Notes: a model not told the origin generated them from the sequence alone. 64,000 nt of DNA from DASWJZ01 sp963805325 (GCA_963805325.1 CAWDTS010000002.1:186001-250000); one strand, 5' to 3'. Counted from the stretch's first letter, positions 1 through 9,222 are shown. Numbers and translations are program-made.

Positions 1-495
1 CGACGCATCCTGGAGATCGGAACGCTCGGCGGCTATTCGACGATATGGCTGGCTCGTGCGCTTCCTGAGGGCGGGATGCTGATCACGCTCGAAGCCAATG
101 CCGAGCACGCAGAGGTGGCGCGCAAGAACATCGCGAATGCCGGCCTTGCGGAGATGGTTGATGTGCGGGTCGGGCCGGCGCTTACGACGCTGCCAAAGCT
201 TGAAAAGGAAGGGGCGGGGCCGTTCGACTTCTTCTTCCTCGACGCCGACAAGACCAACAACCCCGCCTACTTCGAATGGGCGCTGAAGCTTTCGCGGAAG
301 GGCAGCGTCATCGTCGCCGATAACGTCGTACGGTGGGGGGCGATTACCGATGACAAGAGCACGGACCCGAGCGTGAAAGGCACGCGCCATTTCATGGAGC
401 TCGTGGCGCGCGACAAGCGGGTCAGCGCGACGGCGATCCAGACCGTCGGCGCAAAGGGCCATGACGGTTTCGCGCTTGCAGTCGTGTTGGAGTGA
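1..495 (+). CDS. SAM-dependent O-methyltransferase, 5' end cut by window edge
   Basis: The reading frame is open from base 1, so the N-terminus lies outside the window; 164 residues are visible. They start in the SAM-binding glycine loop (EIGTLGGYST), followed by an acidic ribose-binding Glu (TLEANAEHAE) and then FFFLDADKTNNPAYFEWAL and VADNVVRWG. The D-A-D-K and D-N pair is the metal-binding and catalytic signature of the class I cation-dependent O-methyltransferases (caffeoyl-CoA/catechol OMT, MdmC-like, normally about 220 residues). These soluble enzymes move a methyl group from SAM to a hydroxyl, often of a catechol. The substrate cannot be told from sequence. The gene converges on the agl operon with a 33-base gap and is probably unrelated to it. 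Confidence 0.85.
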   Translation, partial: RRILEIGTLGGYSTIWLARALPEGGMLITLEANAEHAEVARKNIANAGLAEMVDVRVGPALTTLPKLEKEGAGPFDFFFLDADKTNNPAYFEWALKLSRKGSVIVADNVVRWGAITDDKSTDPSVKGTRHFMELVARDKRVSATAIQTVGAKGHDGFALAVVLE

Positions 496-528
496 AGCGC
501 GCCGACCTTTTTCCGATGAGGTCGGATC

Positions 529-1623
529 TTAGGCCGTGCGCTCGAAGGCCATGCCCTTGTCGTCGAAGCAGTGGAGTACGTTGGTATCGGCCGTGAGGCC
601 GACCGTCGAACCGCGATCCATCTCTACGGTGCCGTCGACCTTGGCGATGATCGGATCCTGCGGGTTGCCGCAGTCGACATAAAGCAGCGCGACCTCGCCG
701 AGGTTCTCCACGAGAAGCAGCTTGCCGCGGAAGATGGCGTCGCCGTCGGACGCGATGCGCAAGTCCTCCGGGCGAACGCCGAGCGTACACTTCCGCCCGA
801 TGGCGCTTTCAGGAATCTTCACTGGCACTTTCACCGACCCACCTGTCTCGGTCTTGACGCGAGAATTGGCTCCGGCGCTTTCCACCGTGCAGGGCGAGAC
901 GTTCATCGCCGGCGAGCCGATGAAGCGCGCGACGAAGAGGTTGGCCGGCGTGTGGTAGAGCTGCATCGGTGTGCCAACCTGCTCAATCAGCCCCGCGCTC
1001 AGGACGACGATGCGGTCGGCGAGTGTCATCGCCTCCACCTGATCGTGCGTCACATAGATCATTGTCACGTCCGACATCGACTCGTGCAGCTTAGCAATCT
1101 CGATGCGGGTCGCGACGCGCAGCGCTGCGTCGAGATTGGAGAGCGGCTCGTCGAAGAGGAAGACGCGCGGATTGCGGACGATGGCGCGGCCGATCGCAAC
1201 GCGCTGGCGCTGGCCGCCGGAAAGCTGCTTAGGCAGGCGGTCGAGCAGCGGCGTGAGCTGCAGGATGTCGGCGGCGGCACGCACGCTCTTGTCGATCTCC
1301 GCCTTGCCTTTCTTGGCGAGCTTCATGCCGAAGGCCATGTTCCCGTAAACGGTCATGTGCGGATAGAGCGCGTAGGACTGGAACACCATTGCGATGCCGC
1401 GGGTGGAGGGCGGCAGGTCGTTCACCACCTCGCCATCGAACTCAAGCGTGCCGGAGCTGATGTCCTCAAGCCCGGAGATCAGACGCAGAAGCGTGGACTT
1501 GCCGCATCCGGAAGGCCCGACGAACACGACGAACTCGCCCTTCTTGATGTCGAGATCGACGCCCTTGATGACGTCGATCGCGCCGAAGGACTTCTTGATG
1601 TCGCGCAACCGAATCTCGGCCAT
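529..1623 (-). CDS. aglK: Alpha-glucoside ABC transporter ATPase AglK
   Basis: A 364-residue ATPase of the MalK/UgpC/AglK group that powers sugar import. Walker A (GPSGCGKST) is at residues 36-44, the Q-loop follows near 82, the signature LSGGQRQR is at 134-141 and Walker B (VFLFDEP) is at 154-160, followed by a switch histidine in YVTHDQVEAM. The last 120 residues form the TOBE-type regulatory domain of this family. It is the last gene of a minus-strand operon behind aglE, aglF and aglG, 41 bases after the aglG stop. A purine-rich Shine-Dalgarno sequence (AGGGGAAGG) precedes the ATG. The family alone would also fit other CUT1 sugar ATPases; the AglG-like permease next door points to alpha-glucosides. 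Confidence 0.88.
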   Translation of the reverse strand: MAEIRLRDIKKSFGAIDVIKGVDLDIKKGEFVVFVGPSGCGKSTLLRLISGLEDISSGTLEFDGEVVNDLPPSTRGIAMVFQSYALYPHMTVYGNMAFGMKLAKKGKAEIDKSVRAAADILQLTPLLDRLPKQLSGGQRQRVAIGRAIVRNPRVFLFDEPLSNLDAALRVATRIEIAKLHESMSDVTMIYVTHDQVEAMTLADRIVVLSAGLIEQVGTPMQLYHTPANLFVARFIGSPAMNVSPCTVESAGANSRVKTETGGSVKVPVKIPESAIGRKCTLGVRPEDLRIASDGDAIFRGKLLLVENLGEVALLYVDCGNPQDPIIAKVDGTVEMDRGSTVGLTADTNVLHCFDDKGMAFERTA

Positions 1624-1664
1624 CTGCCTTCCCCTCTAACTGACGTCTCGGCCGTCGCGCCGGA

Positions 1665-2807
1665 TCATCCGCCCTTCACCGAGCCTGCGAGCAGGCCGCG
1701 CACCAAGTAGCGCTGCAATGCGAAGAACACGCAGAGCGGCACGATGATCGAGACGAAGGCGGAGGCCGTCAGAATTTCCCAATTGTCGCCGCGCGAGCCG
1801 AGCAGCGCACGAAGCTTGCCCGTCAGCACGAGCTGATCGCTCTGCTGACCGAGGAAGACGATCGCCACCAGAAGGTCGTTCCAGACCCACAAGAACTGGA
1901 AGATGGCGAAGGAGGCGAGCGCCGGCAGCGAAAGCGGCAATACGATGCGGACGAAGATCTCGAAGTCGGTCGCGCCGTCGATGCGCGCCGATTCCATGAC
2001 CTCGTTCGGAAGGCCGGCGATGTAGTTCCTGAGCAGATAGATGGCGAGCGGCAGGCCAAAGCCGGTATGGGCCAGCCAGATGCCGAGATAGGTCTTGGCC
2101 GGCACACCGAAGAACATGCCAACGTCGTTATAGAGCTTCAGAAGCGGGATCAGAGACATCTGCAGGGGGACGACGAGAAGTCCGACGATCGTCGCCAGAA
2201 TCAGTGGACGTCCGGGAAACTTCATCCAGGCCAGCGCATAGGCGGCGTAGGCCGCAATCAAAATCGGGATGATCGTCGCCGGCACGGTAACGGTCAGCGA
2301 ATTGATGAACGACTGGCCGATGCCTTCCGACGTGAGCACTTCGTAGTAGTTCGCGAGGGTGAATTTCGGCGGCAGGGCGGCCGTGTAAAAGATGCGCGGA
2401 CTGCGCCCCTCGAAAGGTGCCGGCGAGACGATCGTGTAATTGCCGTCGGCGTCGATGGTGAGCGTGCCGCCGCTCGGCAGATCCGCAGTCGTGCCGGGCT
2501 TAAACTCCTGCGGGTTCTGGATGCGTGCCCCGAAAGCCGTTACCCGCCCGCCACCTTGCTCTTCGAGGATATTGCCGGAGAGCACAAACTTGCCGTCCTT
2601 TTCGACCTGCTGCTCGACAGGTGCGGCACGGCCAACCTCGTTCCGTTCGGTCGTGGTCAGCGCGCTCCACCAGCCGGAGACGGTCAGGAGGTCCTTGTCG
2701 CGAAGCGAGCTGACGAGAAGCCCGAAGGTCGGCAGCACCCAGAGAACGACCAGGAAGAGCACCGCGAGATGAACGAACCAGCCGCTCGATTTGCTGCGCG
2801 CCGCCAT
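1665..2807 (-). CDS. aglG: Alpha-glucoside ABC transporter permease AglG
   Basis: A 380-residue inner-membrane permease of the MalG type. One membrane helix near residues 12-35 is followed by a long hydrophilic segment of about 90 residues before the remaining five helices. This segment between the first two helices is characteristic of rhizobial AglG (about 380 residues) and absent from shorter MalG homologues. The cytoplasmic EAA loop that docks on the ATPase is visible as EVMESARIDGATDFEIFVRI. Its ATG lies one base after the aglF stop, so the two permeases are probably translationally coupled. Together with AglF it forms the transmembrane channel fed by AglE and powered by AglK. Confidence 0.88.
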   Translation of the reverse strand: MAARSKSSGWFVHLAVLFLVVLWVLPTFGLLVSSLRDKDLLTVSGWWSALTTTERNEVGRAAPVEQQVEKDGKFVLSGNILEEQGGGRVTAFGARIQNPQEFKPGTTADLPSGGTLTIDADGNYTIVSPAPFEGRSPRIFYTAALPPKFTLANYYEVLTSEGIGQSFINSLTVTVPATIIPILIAAYAAYALAWMKFPGRPLILATIVGLLVVPLQMSLIPLLKLYNDVGMFFGVPAKTYLGIWLAHTGFGLPLAIYLLRNYIAGLPNEVMESARIDGATDFEIFVRIVLPLSLPALASFAIFQFLWVWNDLLVAIVFLGQQSDQLVLTGKLRALLGSRGDNWEILTASAFVSIIVPLCVFFALQRYLVRGLLAGSVKGG

Positions 2808-2808
2808 C

Positions 2809-3816
2809 TCAGCGCCCCTTCATCTCGGCGGCCTGCCGGCGGATGTTCCAGATCATGATCGGAACGACGGCGAGCATGATGATGACGGCGATCGCCGCGC
2901 CGCGACCGAAGTCTCCGCCCCCGCGGAACATCCAGTCGAACATCAGGTTCGCCAGGACCTCGGTGTTCCACTGGCCGTTGGTCATGGCGAGCACGATGTC
3001 GAAGACCTTGAGGACGATGATGGTGATCGTCGTCCACACCACCGCGATCGTGCCCCAGATCTGCGGGACCATGATGTAGAAGAAGATGTGATGGCCCTTG
3101 GCGCCGTCGATGACAGCGGCCTCGATGGTCTCTTCCGGCACGCCGCGCAGCGCCGCCGACATGATGACCATGGCGAAGCCGGTCTGGATCCAGATCAGAA
3201 TCGCCATCAGGAAAAAGTTGTTCCAGAAGGGGAGCGCTATCCAGGCCTGAGGCGTGCCGCCGAGCGCCTGCACGATGGCGTTGATCAGGCCGATCTGCGT
3301 CGAACCTTCGCTGCGATAGTCGTAGATGAATTTCCAGATCACGCTCGCGCCGACGAACGAAATCGCCATCGGCATGAAGATCAGGCTCTTGGCGATGCTG
3401 CCCCACCAGATGCGGTCGGTCAGGAAGGCGATGACGAGGCCGAAGATCGTGCATGCCGCGGGCACCACGACAAGCCAGAGGATGTTGTTGACGATCAACT
3501 CGCGAAATTGCGTGTCGCCGAACGCCCAGACGTAGTTCGAGAAGCCTACGAATTCCTCGCCGGTCCGGTTGTAGAGGCTGAGGCGAATGGAATCGACGAC
3601 CGGATAGACGAGATAAAGGCCGAGAAGGAGGATCGCTGGTCCGAGGAACAGCCAGGGCCGGATGGTGGCGGCGATCTGCTGGTTGCGGGCGGCGACGGCT
3701 GCCGGGCCGCGCGGCGGGAGGATCAGATCGAGGATCTTGTTGACGGCGTAGAAGTAGAGCGCGGCCCCGCCTACGCCGACGATGACGGTGAAAAGCGCCA
3801 GCAGGAGCTGCCGCAT
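2809..3816 (-). CDS. aglF: Alpha-glucoside ABC transporter permease AglF
   Basis: A 335-residue MalF-type inner-membrane permease with a hydrophobic first helix (LLLALFTVIVGVGGAALYFY) and about five to six more. The EAA loop reads ETIEAAVIDGAKGHHIFFYI. It is the partner of AglG and lies 137 bases downstream of the aglE stop. That gap carries a strong hairpin (see 3909-3934), which fits the usual need for much more binding protein than permease. Length and gene order match rhizobial AglF. The neighbouring alpha-glucosidase gene aglA and the regulator aglR known from Sinorhizobium are not in this window. Confidence 0.87.
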   Translation of the reverse strand: MRQLLLALFTVIVGVGGAALYFYAVNKILDLILPPRGPAAVAARNQQIAATIRPWLFLGPAILLLGLYLVYPVVDSIRLSLYNRTGEEFVGFSNYVWAFGDTQFRELIVNNILWLVVVPAACTIFGLVIAFLTDRIWWGSIAKSLIFMPMAISFVGASVIWKFIYDYRSEGSTQIGLINAIVQALGGTPQAWIALPFWNNFFLMAILIWIQTGFAMVIMSAALRGVPEETIEAAVIDGAKGHHIFFYIMVPQIWGTIAVVWTTITIIVLKVFDIVLAMTNGQWNTEVLANLMFDWMFRGGGDFGRGAAIAVIIMLAVVPIMIWNIRRQAAEMKGR

Positions 3817-3908
3817 CGCGTCTCCCCCTACGCTGCAGCATTCCGACGTCGGCAGGCGCCGCGTTCGTTCTGCAGCTTTTGCTTCGGCGTTATCGCCGTC
3901 TTGTCATA

Positions 3909-3934
3909 TGACCCGGGCCGAGCGGCCCGGGTCA
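3909..3934. terminator. GC-rich hairpin between aglE and aglF
   Basis: A perfect 11-bp stem, TGACCCGGGCC / GGCCCGGGTCA, with a GAGC-type 4-base loop. There is no T tract on the minus strand after it, so it is more likely an mRNA-stabilising or attenuating element than a full Rho-independent terminator. It sits just after the binding-protein gene, where such hairpins commonly protect the upstream message and lower expression of the permeases. Confidence 0.6.
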
Positions 3935-3953
3935 AGCCCTGGTTGTCGAGAAA

Positions 3954-5315
3954 CTACTTCAGCGCGTCCCACGATTCCTGAATTTCGTGAGCGACGGTCT
4001 TGGCGTCCTTGCCGCCGACATAGTCGACCATGCCGGTCCAGAAGGAGCCGGCGCCGATCTTGCCGGGCATCTGGTCGGAGCCATCGAAGCGGAACGTCGT
4101 TGCTTCAGACAGAATCTTGCCCTCGCCGCGCAGCGTGTCGTTGGCATAGGCGTCGAGGTTCACGCCCTTGAACGGGGTCAGGAAGCCCGATTGCGCCATC
4201 CAGACTTCGTGGGCAATCGGAGTCTTCAGCCACTCGATGAAGGCGCGTGCGGCCGGTGAGTCCTTGGTGATCGCGAAGAGCGTTCCGCCGCCGAGCACCG
4301 GCTTGCCGAGATCCTTGTCGGCGTAGGCCGGGAAGTAAAAGAAGTTCGCATCCTGGCCGAGCTTCGTTCCCTCCGGGAAGAAGGAGGGGATGAACGACGC
4401 TTGCCGGTGCATGTAGCACTTGGGCGGCGAGGAGAAGAGACCCTTCGGGCTGTCGCGGAAGTCGGTCGCCGCGACCGCCGCAGCGCCGCCGTCGACGAAC
4501 TTATCGTTCTTCGCGAACCAGCCGAACTCGTCGATGGCTGCGACCACGCGGGGATCGTCGAAGGGGATCTCGTTCTTGACCCACTGGTCGTAGACCTCGG
4601 GCGGCTGGGTCCTCAGCATCATGTCCTCGACCCAGTCGGTCGCCGGCCAGCCGGTCGCAGCTTGCGAACCGATGCCGATGCACCACGGTGTGCCGCCGTC
4701 GGCGACGATCTGCTCGGTGAGCGCCTTCATCTCCTCCATCGTCTGCGGAACCTTGTAGCCCGCGTCGGCGAAATTCTCCGGCACGTACCAGACGAGGCTC
4801 TTCACGTCGGCCTTGTAGGGGAAGGCGAAGAGCTGCGGTTTGCCGTCCTTGTCCTTGTAGGTGGAGAGGTCCACCCAGGACTGGCCGGCGCCGTAATTGT
4901 CGACGATCCACTGCTTGGTCGCATCGTCGAGCGGCGACAGGTAGCCCTTCGAGGCGATGTCGGCGGCAAGACCCGGCTGCGGAAAGACAGCGATGTTGGC
5001 GGGGCTGCCGGCCTGCGTGTCGATGACGATCTGCTGCTCGAAGGAGTCGGAGCCGGTGTGCTGGACGTTGGCGCCCGTTGCCGCAGCGAAATAGGCGAGC
5101 ATGCTCTCGACCAGCTTGCCGTCGGCAGCGACCCAGGGCGTGAAGATCGAGAAATCCTGGCCTGTCAGGTCGTATTTGTCGGCAAAATCGTGGTAGCTTT
5201 GCCAATTGAACCGCTGATCGCCGTCGATCGGAAATTTCAGGTCCTGGGCAGCGGCTGAACCGGCGATGAGCGCAAGCCCAAACGCGGACGCCATCAAGGC
5301 ATGAGACAGCTTCAT
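3954..5315 (-). CDS. aglE: Periplasmic alpha-glucoside-binding protein AglE
   Basis: A 453-residue solute-binding protein with a clear Sec signal peptide (basic start MKLSH, hydrophobic core, AGSAAAQ cleavage site near residue 23). The body has the type 1 extracellular solute-binding fold of the CUT1 family, with an early segment similar to other AglE proteins (IFTPWVAADGKLVESML) and the usual C-terminal WLKTPIAHEVWMAQSG stretch. It captures the sugar in the periplasm and delivers it to AglF/AglG. The start is supported by a strong Shine-Dalgarno sequence (GGAGGA) 7-8 bases before the ATG. It is the first gene of the operon, so the promoter should lie in 5316-5459. Confidence 0.88.
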   Translation of the reverse strand: MKLSHALMASAFGLALIAGSAAAQDLKFPIDGDQRFNWQSYHDFADKYDLTGQDFSIFTPWVAADGKLVESMLAYFAAATGANVQHTGSDSFEQQIVIDTQAGSPANIAVFPQPGLAADIASKGYLSPLDDATKQWIVDNYGAGQSWVDLSTYKDKDGKPQLFAFPYKADVKSLVWYVPENFADAGYKVPQTMEEMKALTEQIVADGGTPWCIGIGSQAATGWPATDWVEDMMLRTQPPEVYDQWVKNEIPFDDPRVVAAIDEFGWFAKNDKFVDGGAAAVAATDFRDSPKGLFSSPPKCYMHRQASFIPSFFPEGTKLGQDANFFYFPAYADKDLGKPVLGGGTLFAITKDSPAARAFIEWLKTPIAHEVWMAQSGFLTPFKGVNLDAYANDTLRGEGKILSEATTFRFDGSDQMPGKIGAGSFWTGMVDYVGGKDAKTVAHEIQESWDALK

Positions 5316-5353
5316 CAGTTTTCCTCCGTCTTATGTTTCCGTGGCGAACAGTT

Positions 5354-5363
5354 GTCCGCGGAC
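5354..5363. promoter_or_regulatory. Possible operator upstream of aglE
   Basis: A perfect 10-base palindrome, GTCCGCGGAC, lies 39 bases upstream of the aglE start, with looser flanking symmetry. Sugar operons of this type are often controlled by LacI-family repressors that bind such dyads around a central CG. No regulator gene is visible here, so this is only a candidate. Confidence 0.25.
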
Positions 5364-5459
5364 GGTGTTGCTGTGTCTTTGGGAGACCCAGCTTCCTTGC
5401 TTTCAGTTTTAGCCGCATAGGCTAGAGAAGGCTACCCAACGGCTTCGCGCATTGCTCTA

Positions 5460-6044
5460 ATGGCGCTGCGGCGGGCAGATGCGGATGCAACCGAGGAGGC
5501 GTGGTTGAAGCAGGCGGTCGTCGTCCTGGCGCTGCTGTCGAGCGCGGCGAGTTTCCTGGTGCTTTGCGGCGGCGGGGGTGCGCTCTTCGTGATCCCGAAC
5601 TCAGGCGAGCGAGGGACGGGCGCGCTGCTGGCGTTTTGCGGCGTCGTCGCGTTCGCGTCCGTCGTGGTCCTGGTCTTCGCGGGCGAGAAGCGCTTCCAGG
5701 AGCAGACGTGGCGCGCGGGTGCGGTAGCAGCCGCGGTTATCGGGGCGATGGCGCCGGCCGGGATCGCCGCGGCTGCCTTCCGCTTCGCAGGCTTACCCGT
5801 GCGGAGCCAGATGCCGCTGGTAGACTGGCCGATCTTCTTCGCCGGCGTCTTTTTTCTGCTCGGCGCGCTGGCGATCCTTGCCCTTGGCTATCTGCGTGCG
5901 CGAACCGAGGTCGAAGCCGATCCGGAGATCATCCACATGGATCAGATTCGCGATGCGCAGCTTCAGCTCCGTGCCGCGCTCAAGAAAGCCTCCAGCGTGC
6001 CGCAGAATATCGAAGACGACGAAGTGCGCGTCAGGCGGGTGTAA
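5460..6044 (+). CDS. Hypothetical four-helix membrane protein
   Basis: Up to 194 residues, with four hydrophobic segments: about 16-45, 57-80, 90-112 and 124-148. A charged, probably cytoplasmic tail (RARTEVEADPEIIHMDQIRDAQ) follows. I do not recognise a family. The ATG at 5460 has no visible ribosome-binding site. An in-frame TTG at 5505 lies just behind GAGGAGG and starts directly before the first membrane helix, so the true protein may be about 179 residues. It is transcribed divergently from the agl operon, and nothing nearby suggests a partner. Confidence 0.6.
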   Translation: MALRRADADATEEAWLKQAVVVLALLSSAASFLVLCGGGGALFVIPNSGERGTGALLAFCGVVAFASVVVLVFAGEKRFQEQTWRAGAVAAAVIGAMAPAGIAAAAFRFAGLPVRSQMPLVDWPIFFAGVFFLLGALAILALGYLRARTEVEADPEIIHMDQIRDAQLQLRAALKKASSVPQNIEDDEVRVRRV

Positions 6045-6114
6045 TCATCGCAAGCTTGCGCCGCTCGGAGGCCGGGCGGCGACCTCCAGCAAACGATCGC
6101 AAGACGCTTACCAC

Positions 6115-6309
6115 TTATGACGGAAGCGCTTCGATTCCGAGCAGCCGAAGATCTGCGGGAGAGGGCTCGGCTCTCACCTCCAGCGCCCTCGCGATGCGAA
6201 TTGCAGCGCCGAGAATGGCCCAGGTCTCGCGCATGCGCTCAAAGAAGTGCCGACCTCCCCAGTAATGGGCGGAGGGCACCAGACCATTTGCACTCGGGAT
6301 GTCGGTCAT
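6115..6309 (-). CDS. Small hypothetical protein, 64 residues
   Basis: A short open frame on the minus strand with a weak ribosome-binding site (GAAAG) about 6 bases before the ATG. The product has an aromatic N-terminal half (SAHYWGGRHFFERMRETWAI) and a helix-like middle rich in Ala, Ile and Arg. It has no membrane segment or known motif. Convergent placement next to the 5460-6044 gene and reasonable codon use make it plausible but not certain. Confidence 0.45.
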   Translation of the reverse strand: MTDIPSANGLVPSAHYWGGRHFFERMRETWAILGAAIRIARALEVRAEPSPADLRLLGIEALPS

Positions 6310-6510
6310 TTGCGCGCTTTCAAGACTGGCCGATCGGAATCGACCGGTACCTCATAAGCTCAGGTAGACTTCATGCTGCGTCGCACAAGGCGACTTGCTG
6401 CAATGCAGCGTCGCGGTTTCGACATGGCAATCGCTTGACCCCGCGGAGTTTCCGTATCCAGCAGGGGCGCCGCGGGCTTGCGATGAAATTGCGGCGTGCG
6501 CCGGAGACAG

Positions 6511-6678
6511 TCAGGCGACCGGATCGTCCGGCGGAGGTGTCGGCGCCACGTCGACCATCTCCTCGGACTGAACGTCGGAAGGATCGTCGCGCGTGTCGGA
6601 CGTCGTCCGTGACAATGCCAGCGAAGACAACCCGTAGATCGCAAGCGCGCTCATCAGCGCAAGGACGGTCTCGTTCAT
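6511..6678 (-). CDS. Small single-span membrane protein, 55 residues
   Basis: The ATG at 6678 is preceded by a near-perfect Shine-Dalgarno sequence (AAGGAG) 8 bases upstream, which picks this start over a longer frame extending to 6828. The product has one hydrophobic helix (residues 4-21, VLALMSALAIYGLSSLAL). A short acidic, proline-rich tail follows (SEEMVDVAPTPPPDD). No family is recognised. It is read away from copA, so the two share the 6679-6864 intergenic region and may be divergently expressed. A role in copper stress is possible only by position. Confidence 0.6.
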   Translation of the reverse strand: MNETVLALMSALAIYGLSSLALSRTTSDTRDDPSDVQSEEMVDVAPTPPPDDPVA

Positions 6679-6798
6679 GGTCGGTCGCTCCTTCCGCCCT
6701 CCGAACTTCATCGAAGCAAATGGACTGGCCGCTTTGATGACAGGAATGGAGCAAAAGGGCGGCGAAGCATCGCCGGCCCGCCAGAGGGTTAGCAAAGC

Positions 6799-6829
6799 TT
6801 GACGTTCCAGCTGCTGGAACCCCCACATG
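6799..6829 (+). promoter_or_regulatory. CueR/HmrR-type copper promoter upstream of copA
   Basis: A -35-like TTGACG is followed directly by GTTCCAGCTGCTGGAAC, a dyad with 7-base arms around CTG. The TTCC-N7-GGAA core and its place immediately after the -35 match MerR-family CueR/HmrR operators, which sit in an overlong (19-bp) spacer and activate copper-export genes when Cu(I) binds. The expected -10 at 6824-6829 (CACATG) is poor, as is common in such promoters. No merR-type gene is present in the window. The site is 36-66 bases upstream of the copA start. Confidence 0.6.
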
Positions 6830-6864
6830 GGGTAGGCAAGTGATCAAGAGCGGCGACGAAAACG

Positions 6865-9222
6865 ATGAAACACGAGCATTCAAGCGACGCGCACGCATCC
6901 CACGCACACCCGGCTCATGGTCATGAGAGTGCACTCACGGTGCAGGATCCGGTCTGCGGAATGCAGGTCGATCCAAAAACCGCGAAGCATTCGGCTGAGC
7001 ACAATGGCGTGACCTACTATTTCTGCGCCGCGCGCTGCCGCGAGAAGTTCGTGGCCGACCCCGCGCAGTATCTCGAATCGAAGAGCGCTCCACCCGCGGC
7101 GCCCGCGGGCGCCATCTACACCTGCCCGATGCACCCAGAGATCCGCCAGGTTGGCCCCGGCCCGTGCCCGATCTGCGGCATGGCGCTCGAACCGCTGGCG
7201 GTGACTGCGGAAAGCGGGCCGAACGTCGAGCTGATCGACATGAAGCGCCGGTTCTGGATCGGGCTGGCGCTCACCGTTCCCGTCGTTGCGCTCGAGATGG
7301 GCGGGCACGTCTTCGACCTGGAGCGCCTGGTCGCGCCGACCGTCTCCAACTGGATTCAGCTGGTGTTTGCGACACCGGTTGTCGTGTGGGCGGGCGCACC
7401 GTTCTTCGCGCGCGGCTGGCGCTCGGTAGTCACGCGCAACCTCAACATGTTCACGCTGATCGCCATGGGGACGGGCGTCGCTTGGCTCTACAGCATCATC
7501 GCCACCATCGCGCCGGGCATCTTCCCGCCGGCATTCCGCGGAATGCACGGCACCGTCGCGGTCTATTTCGAGGCGGCGGCGATGATCACCGTGCTCGTGC
7601 TCCTCGGCCAGGTGCTGGAGCTGCGCGCCCGCGACACGACGAGCGGCGCGATCCGCGCGCTCCTTGACCTCGCACCGAAGACCGCACGGCGGATCGGCGA
7701 AGACGGCGGCGAAGCGGAAGTGCCGCTCGCCGATGTTCAGGTCGGCGACCGGCTGCGCGTCAGGCCGGGAGAAAGCGTGCCGGTCGACGGCGTCGTCGTC
7801 GAGGGGACGAGCGCCGTGGACGAATCCATGGTGACCGGCGAGTCGATGCCCGTCGCCAAAGAGGACTGTGCCAAAGTGCTCGGCGGCACCATCAATCAGA
7901 CGGGCAGCCTCGTCATGCGCGCCGAGAAGGTGGGGAGCGACACCCTGCTTCAGCGCATCGTTCAGCTCGTCGCCGACGCGCAGCGGAGCCGCGCCCCGAT
8001 CCAGCGCCTCGCTGACCAGGTCGCCGGCGTGTTTGTCCCGGCTGTCATTGCCGTCGCGGTGATCGCCTTCGCTTCCTGGGCGACGTTCGGACCGGAACCG
8101 CGCTTCGCTTACGGGCTGGTCGCGGCGGTCGCCGTTCTCATCATCGCGTGCCCTTGCGCGCTCGGTCTTGCCACACCGATGTCGATCATGGTCGGCGTCG
8201 GCCACGGCGCGCGCTCCGGCGTGCTGATCCGTGATGCCGAGGCGCTCGAGCGCATGGAGCGCGTCGACACGCTGATCGTCGACAAGACCGGCACGCTGAC
8301 CGAGGGGAAGCCAAGCGTCACGAGCATCGTTCCCGTCGACGACTTCAGCGAGGACGATCTGCTGCGCTACGCCGCGAGCGTGGAGCGGCTCAGCGAGCAT
8401 CCGCTGGCGCGCGCGATCGTGGGCGCGGCCGAGAAGCGAGGCATCGCGCTTCTTCCCGCCAGCGACTTCGACGCGCCGACAGGGAAGGGGGCCGTCGCCA
8501 AGATCGAAGGGAAGACCGTTCACATCGGCAATGCCGCTTATCTTGAGGAGAACGGCGTCGATATCGGTGCGCGCAAGGCGGAAGCGGAGGTGCTGCGCAA
8601 GGACGGTGCTACCGCAATCTTCGTCGCGATCGACGGCAAATCCGCCGGAACCATCGGCATTGCCGATGCGGTGAAACCGGGGAGCGCCGATGTCATCGCG
8701 GCGCTGAAGAAAGAGGGCATTCGCGTCGTCATGCTGACCGGCGACAACCGCACCACGGCCGAGGCGATCGCGCGTCGACTGAAGATCGACGAGATCGAAG
8801 CCGAAGTGCTGCCGGAGCGGAAGAGCGAAGTGGTGCAGCGCATCCGCGCCGAGGGCCATGTCGTCGCGATGGCGGGCGACGGCGTCAACGACGCGCCGGC
8901 GCTTGCGGCGGCCGACATCGGGATCGCCATGGGAACCGGCACCGACGTCGCCATCGAAGCCGCCTCCGTCACACTGGTGAAAGGCGACCTTGCCGGCATC
9001 CTGAAAGCACGCCGCCTGTCGCAGGCGACGATGCGCAATATCCGGCAGAACCTCGCCTTCGCCTTCCTCTACAACGCGGCCGGCGTGCCGATTGCGGCCG
9101 GCGTTCTCTATCCGGTGTTCGGGCTGCTCCTCTCGCCGGTCGTGGCAGCGGCGGCGATGGCGCTCTCTTCGGTCAGCGTCATCACCAACGCGCTCAGGCT
9201 GCGGGCGGCGGACCTCGGTTGA
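6865..9222 (+). CDS. copA: Copper-exporting P1B-type ATPase CopA
   Basis: A 785-residue inner-membrane pump that drives Cu(I) out of the cytoplasm using ATP. A His-rich start (HEHSSDAHASHAHPAHGHE) is followed by a YHS domain (about 28-72, DPVCGMQVD...YYFCAARC) and a heavy-metal-binding domain (85-118, YTCPMHPEI...CPICGMALEP) instead of the classical CxxC domains. Then come the actuator motif TGES (324-327), the CPC ion-site motif (429-431), the phosphorylation site DKTGT (473-477), the SEHPLA nucleotide-binding motif and GDGVNDAP near 671. CPC marks the Cu(I)/Ag(I) group. DUF305 follows 22 bases downstream, which fits a copper-handling unit. The ATG has only a weak ribosome-binding site. Confidence 0.93.
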   Translation: MKHEHSSDAHASHAHPAHGHESALTVQDPVCGMQVDPKTAKHSAEHNGVTYYFCAARCREKFVADPAQYLESKSAPPAAPAGAIYTCPMHPEIRQVGPGPCPICGMALEPLAVTAESGPNVELIDMKRRFWIGLALTVPVVALEMGGHVFDLERLVAPTVSNWIQLVFATPVVVWAGAPFFARGWRSVVTRNLNMFTLIAMGTGVAWLYSIIATIAPGIFPPAFRGMHGTVAVYFEAAAMITVLVLLGQVLELRARDTTSGAIRALLDLAPKTARRIGEDGGEAEVPLADVQVGDRLRVRPGESVPVDGVVVEGTSAVDESMVTGESMPVAKEDCAKVLGGTINQTGSLVMRAEKVGSDTLLQRIVQLVADAQRSRAPIQRLADQVAGVFVPAVIAVAVIAFASWATFGPEPRFAYGLVAAVAVLIIACPCALGLATPMSIMVGVGHGARSGVLIRDAEALERMERVDTLIVDKTGTLTEGKPSVTSIVPVDDFSEDDLLRYAASVERLSEHPLARAIVGAAEKRGIALLPASDFDAPTGKGAVAKIEGKTVHIGNAAYLEENGVDIGARKAEAEVLRKDGATAIFVAIDGKSAGTIGIADAVKPGSADVIAALKKEGIRVVMLTGDNRTTAEAIARRLKIDEIEAEVLPERKSEVVQRIRAEGHVVAMAGDGVNDAPALAAADIGIAMGTGTDVAIEAASVTLVKGDLAGILKARRLSQATMRNIRQNLAFAFLYNAAGVPIAAGVLYPVFGLLLSPVVAAAAMALSSVSVITNALRLRAADLG

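Noticed and set aside
502..525. Terminator between the O-methyltransferase and aglK
   Set aside because: CCGACC/GGTCGG gives only a 6-bp stem with a 12-base loop and no T tract on the exit side.
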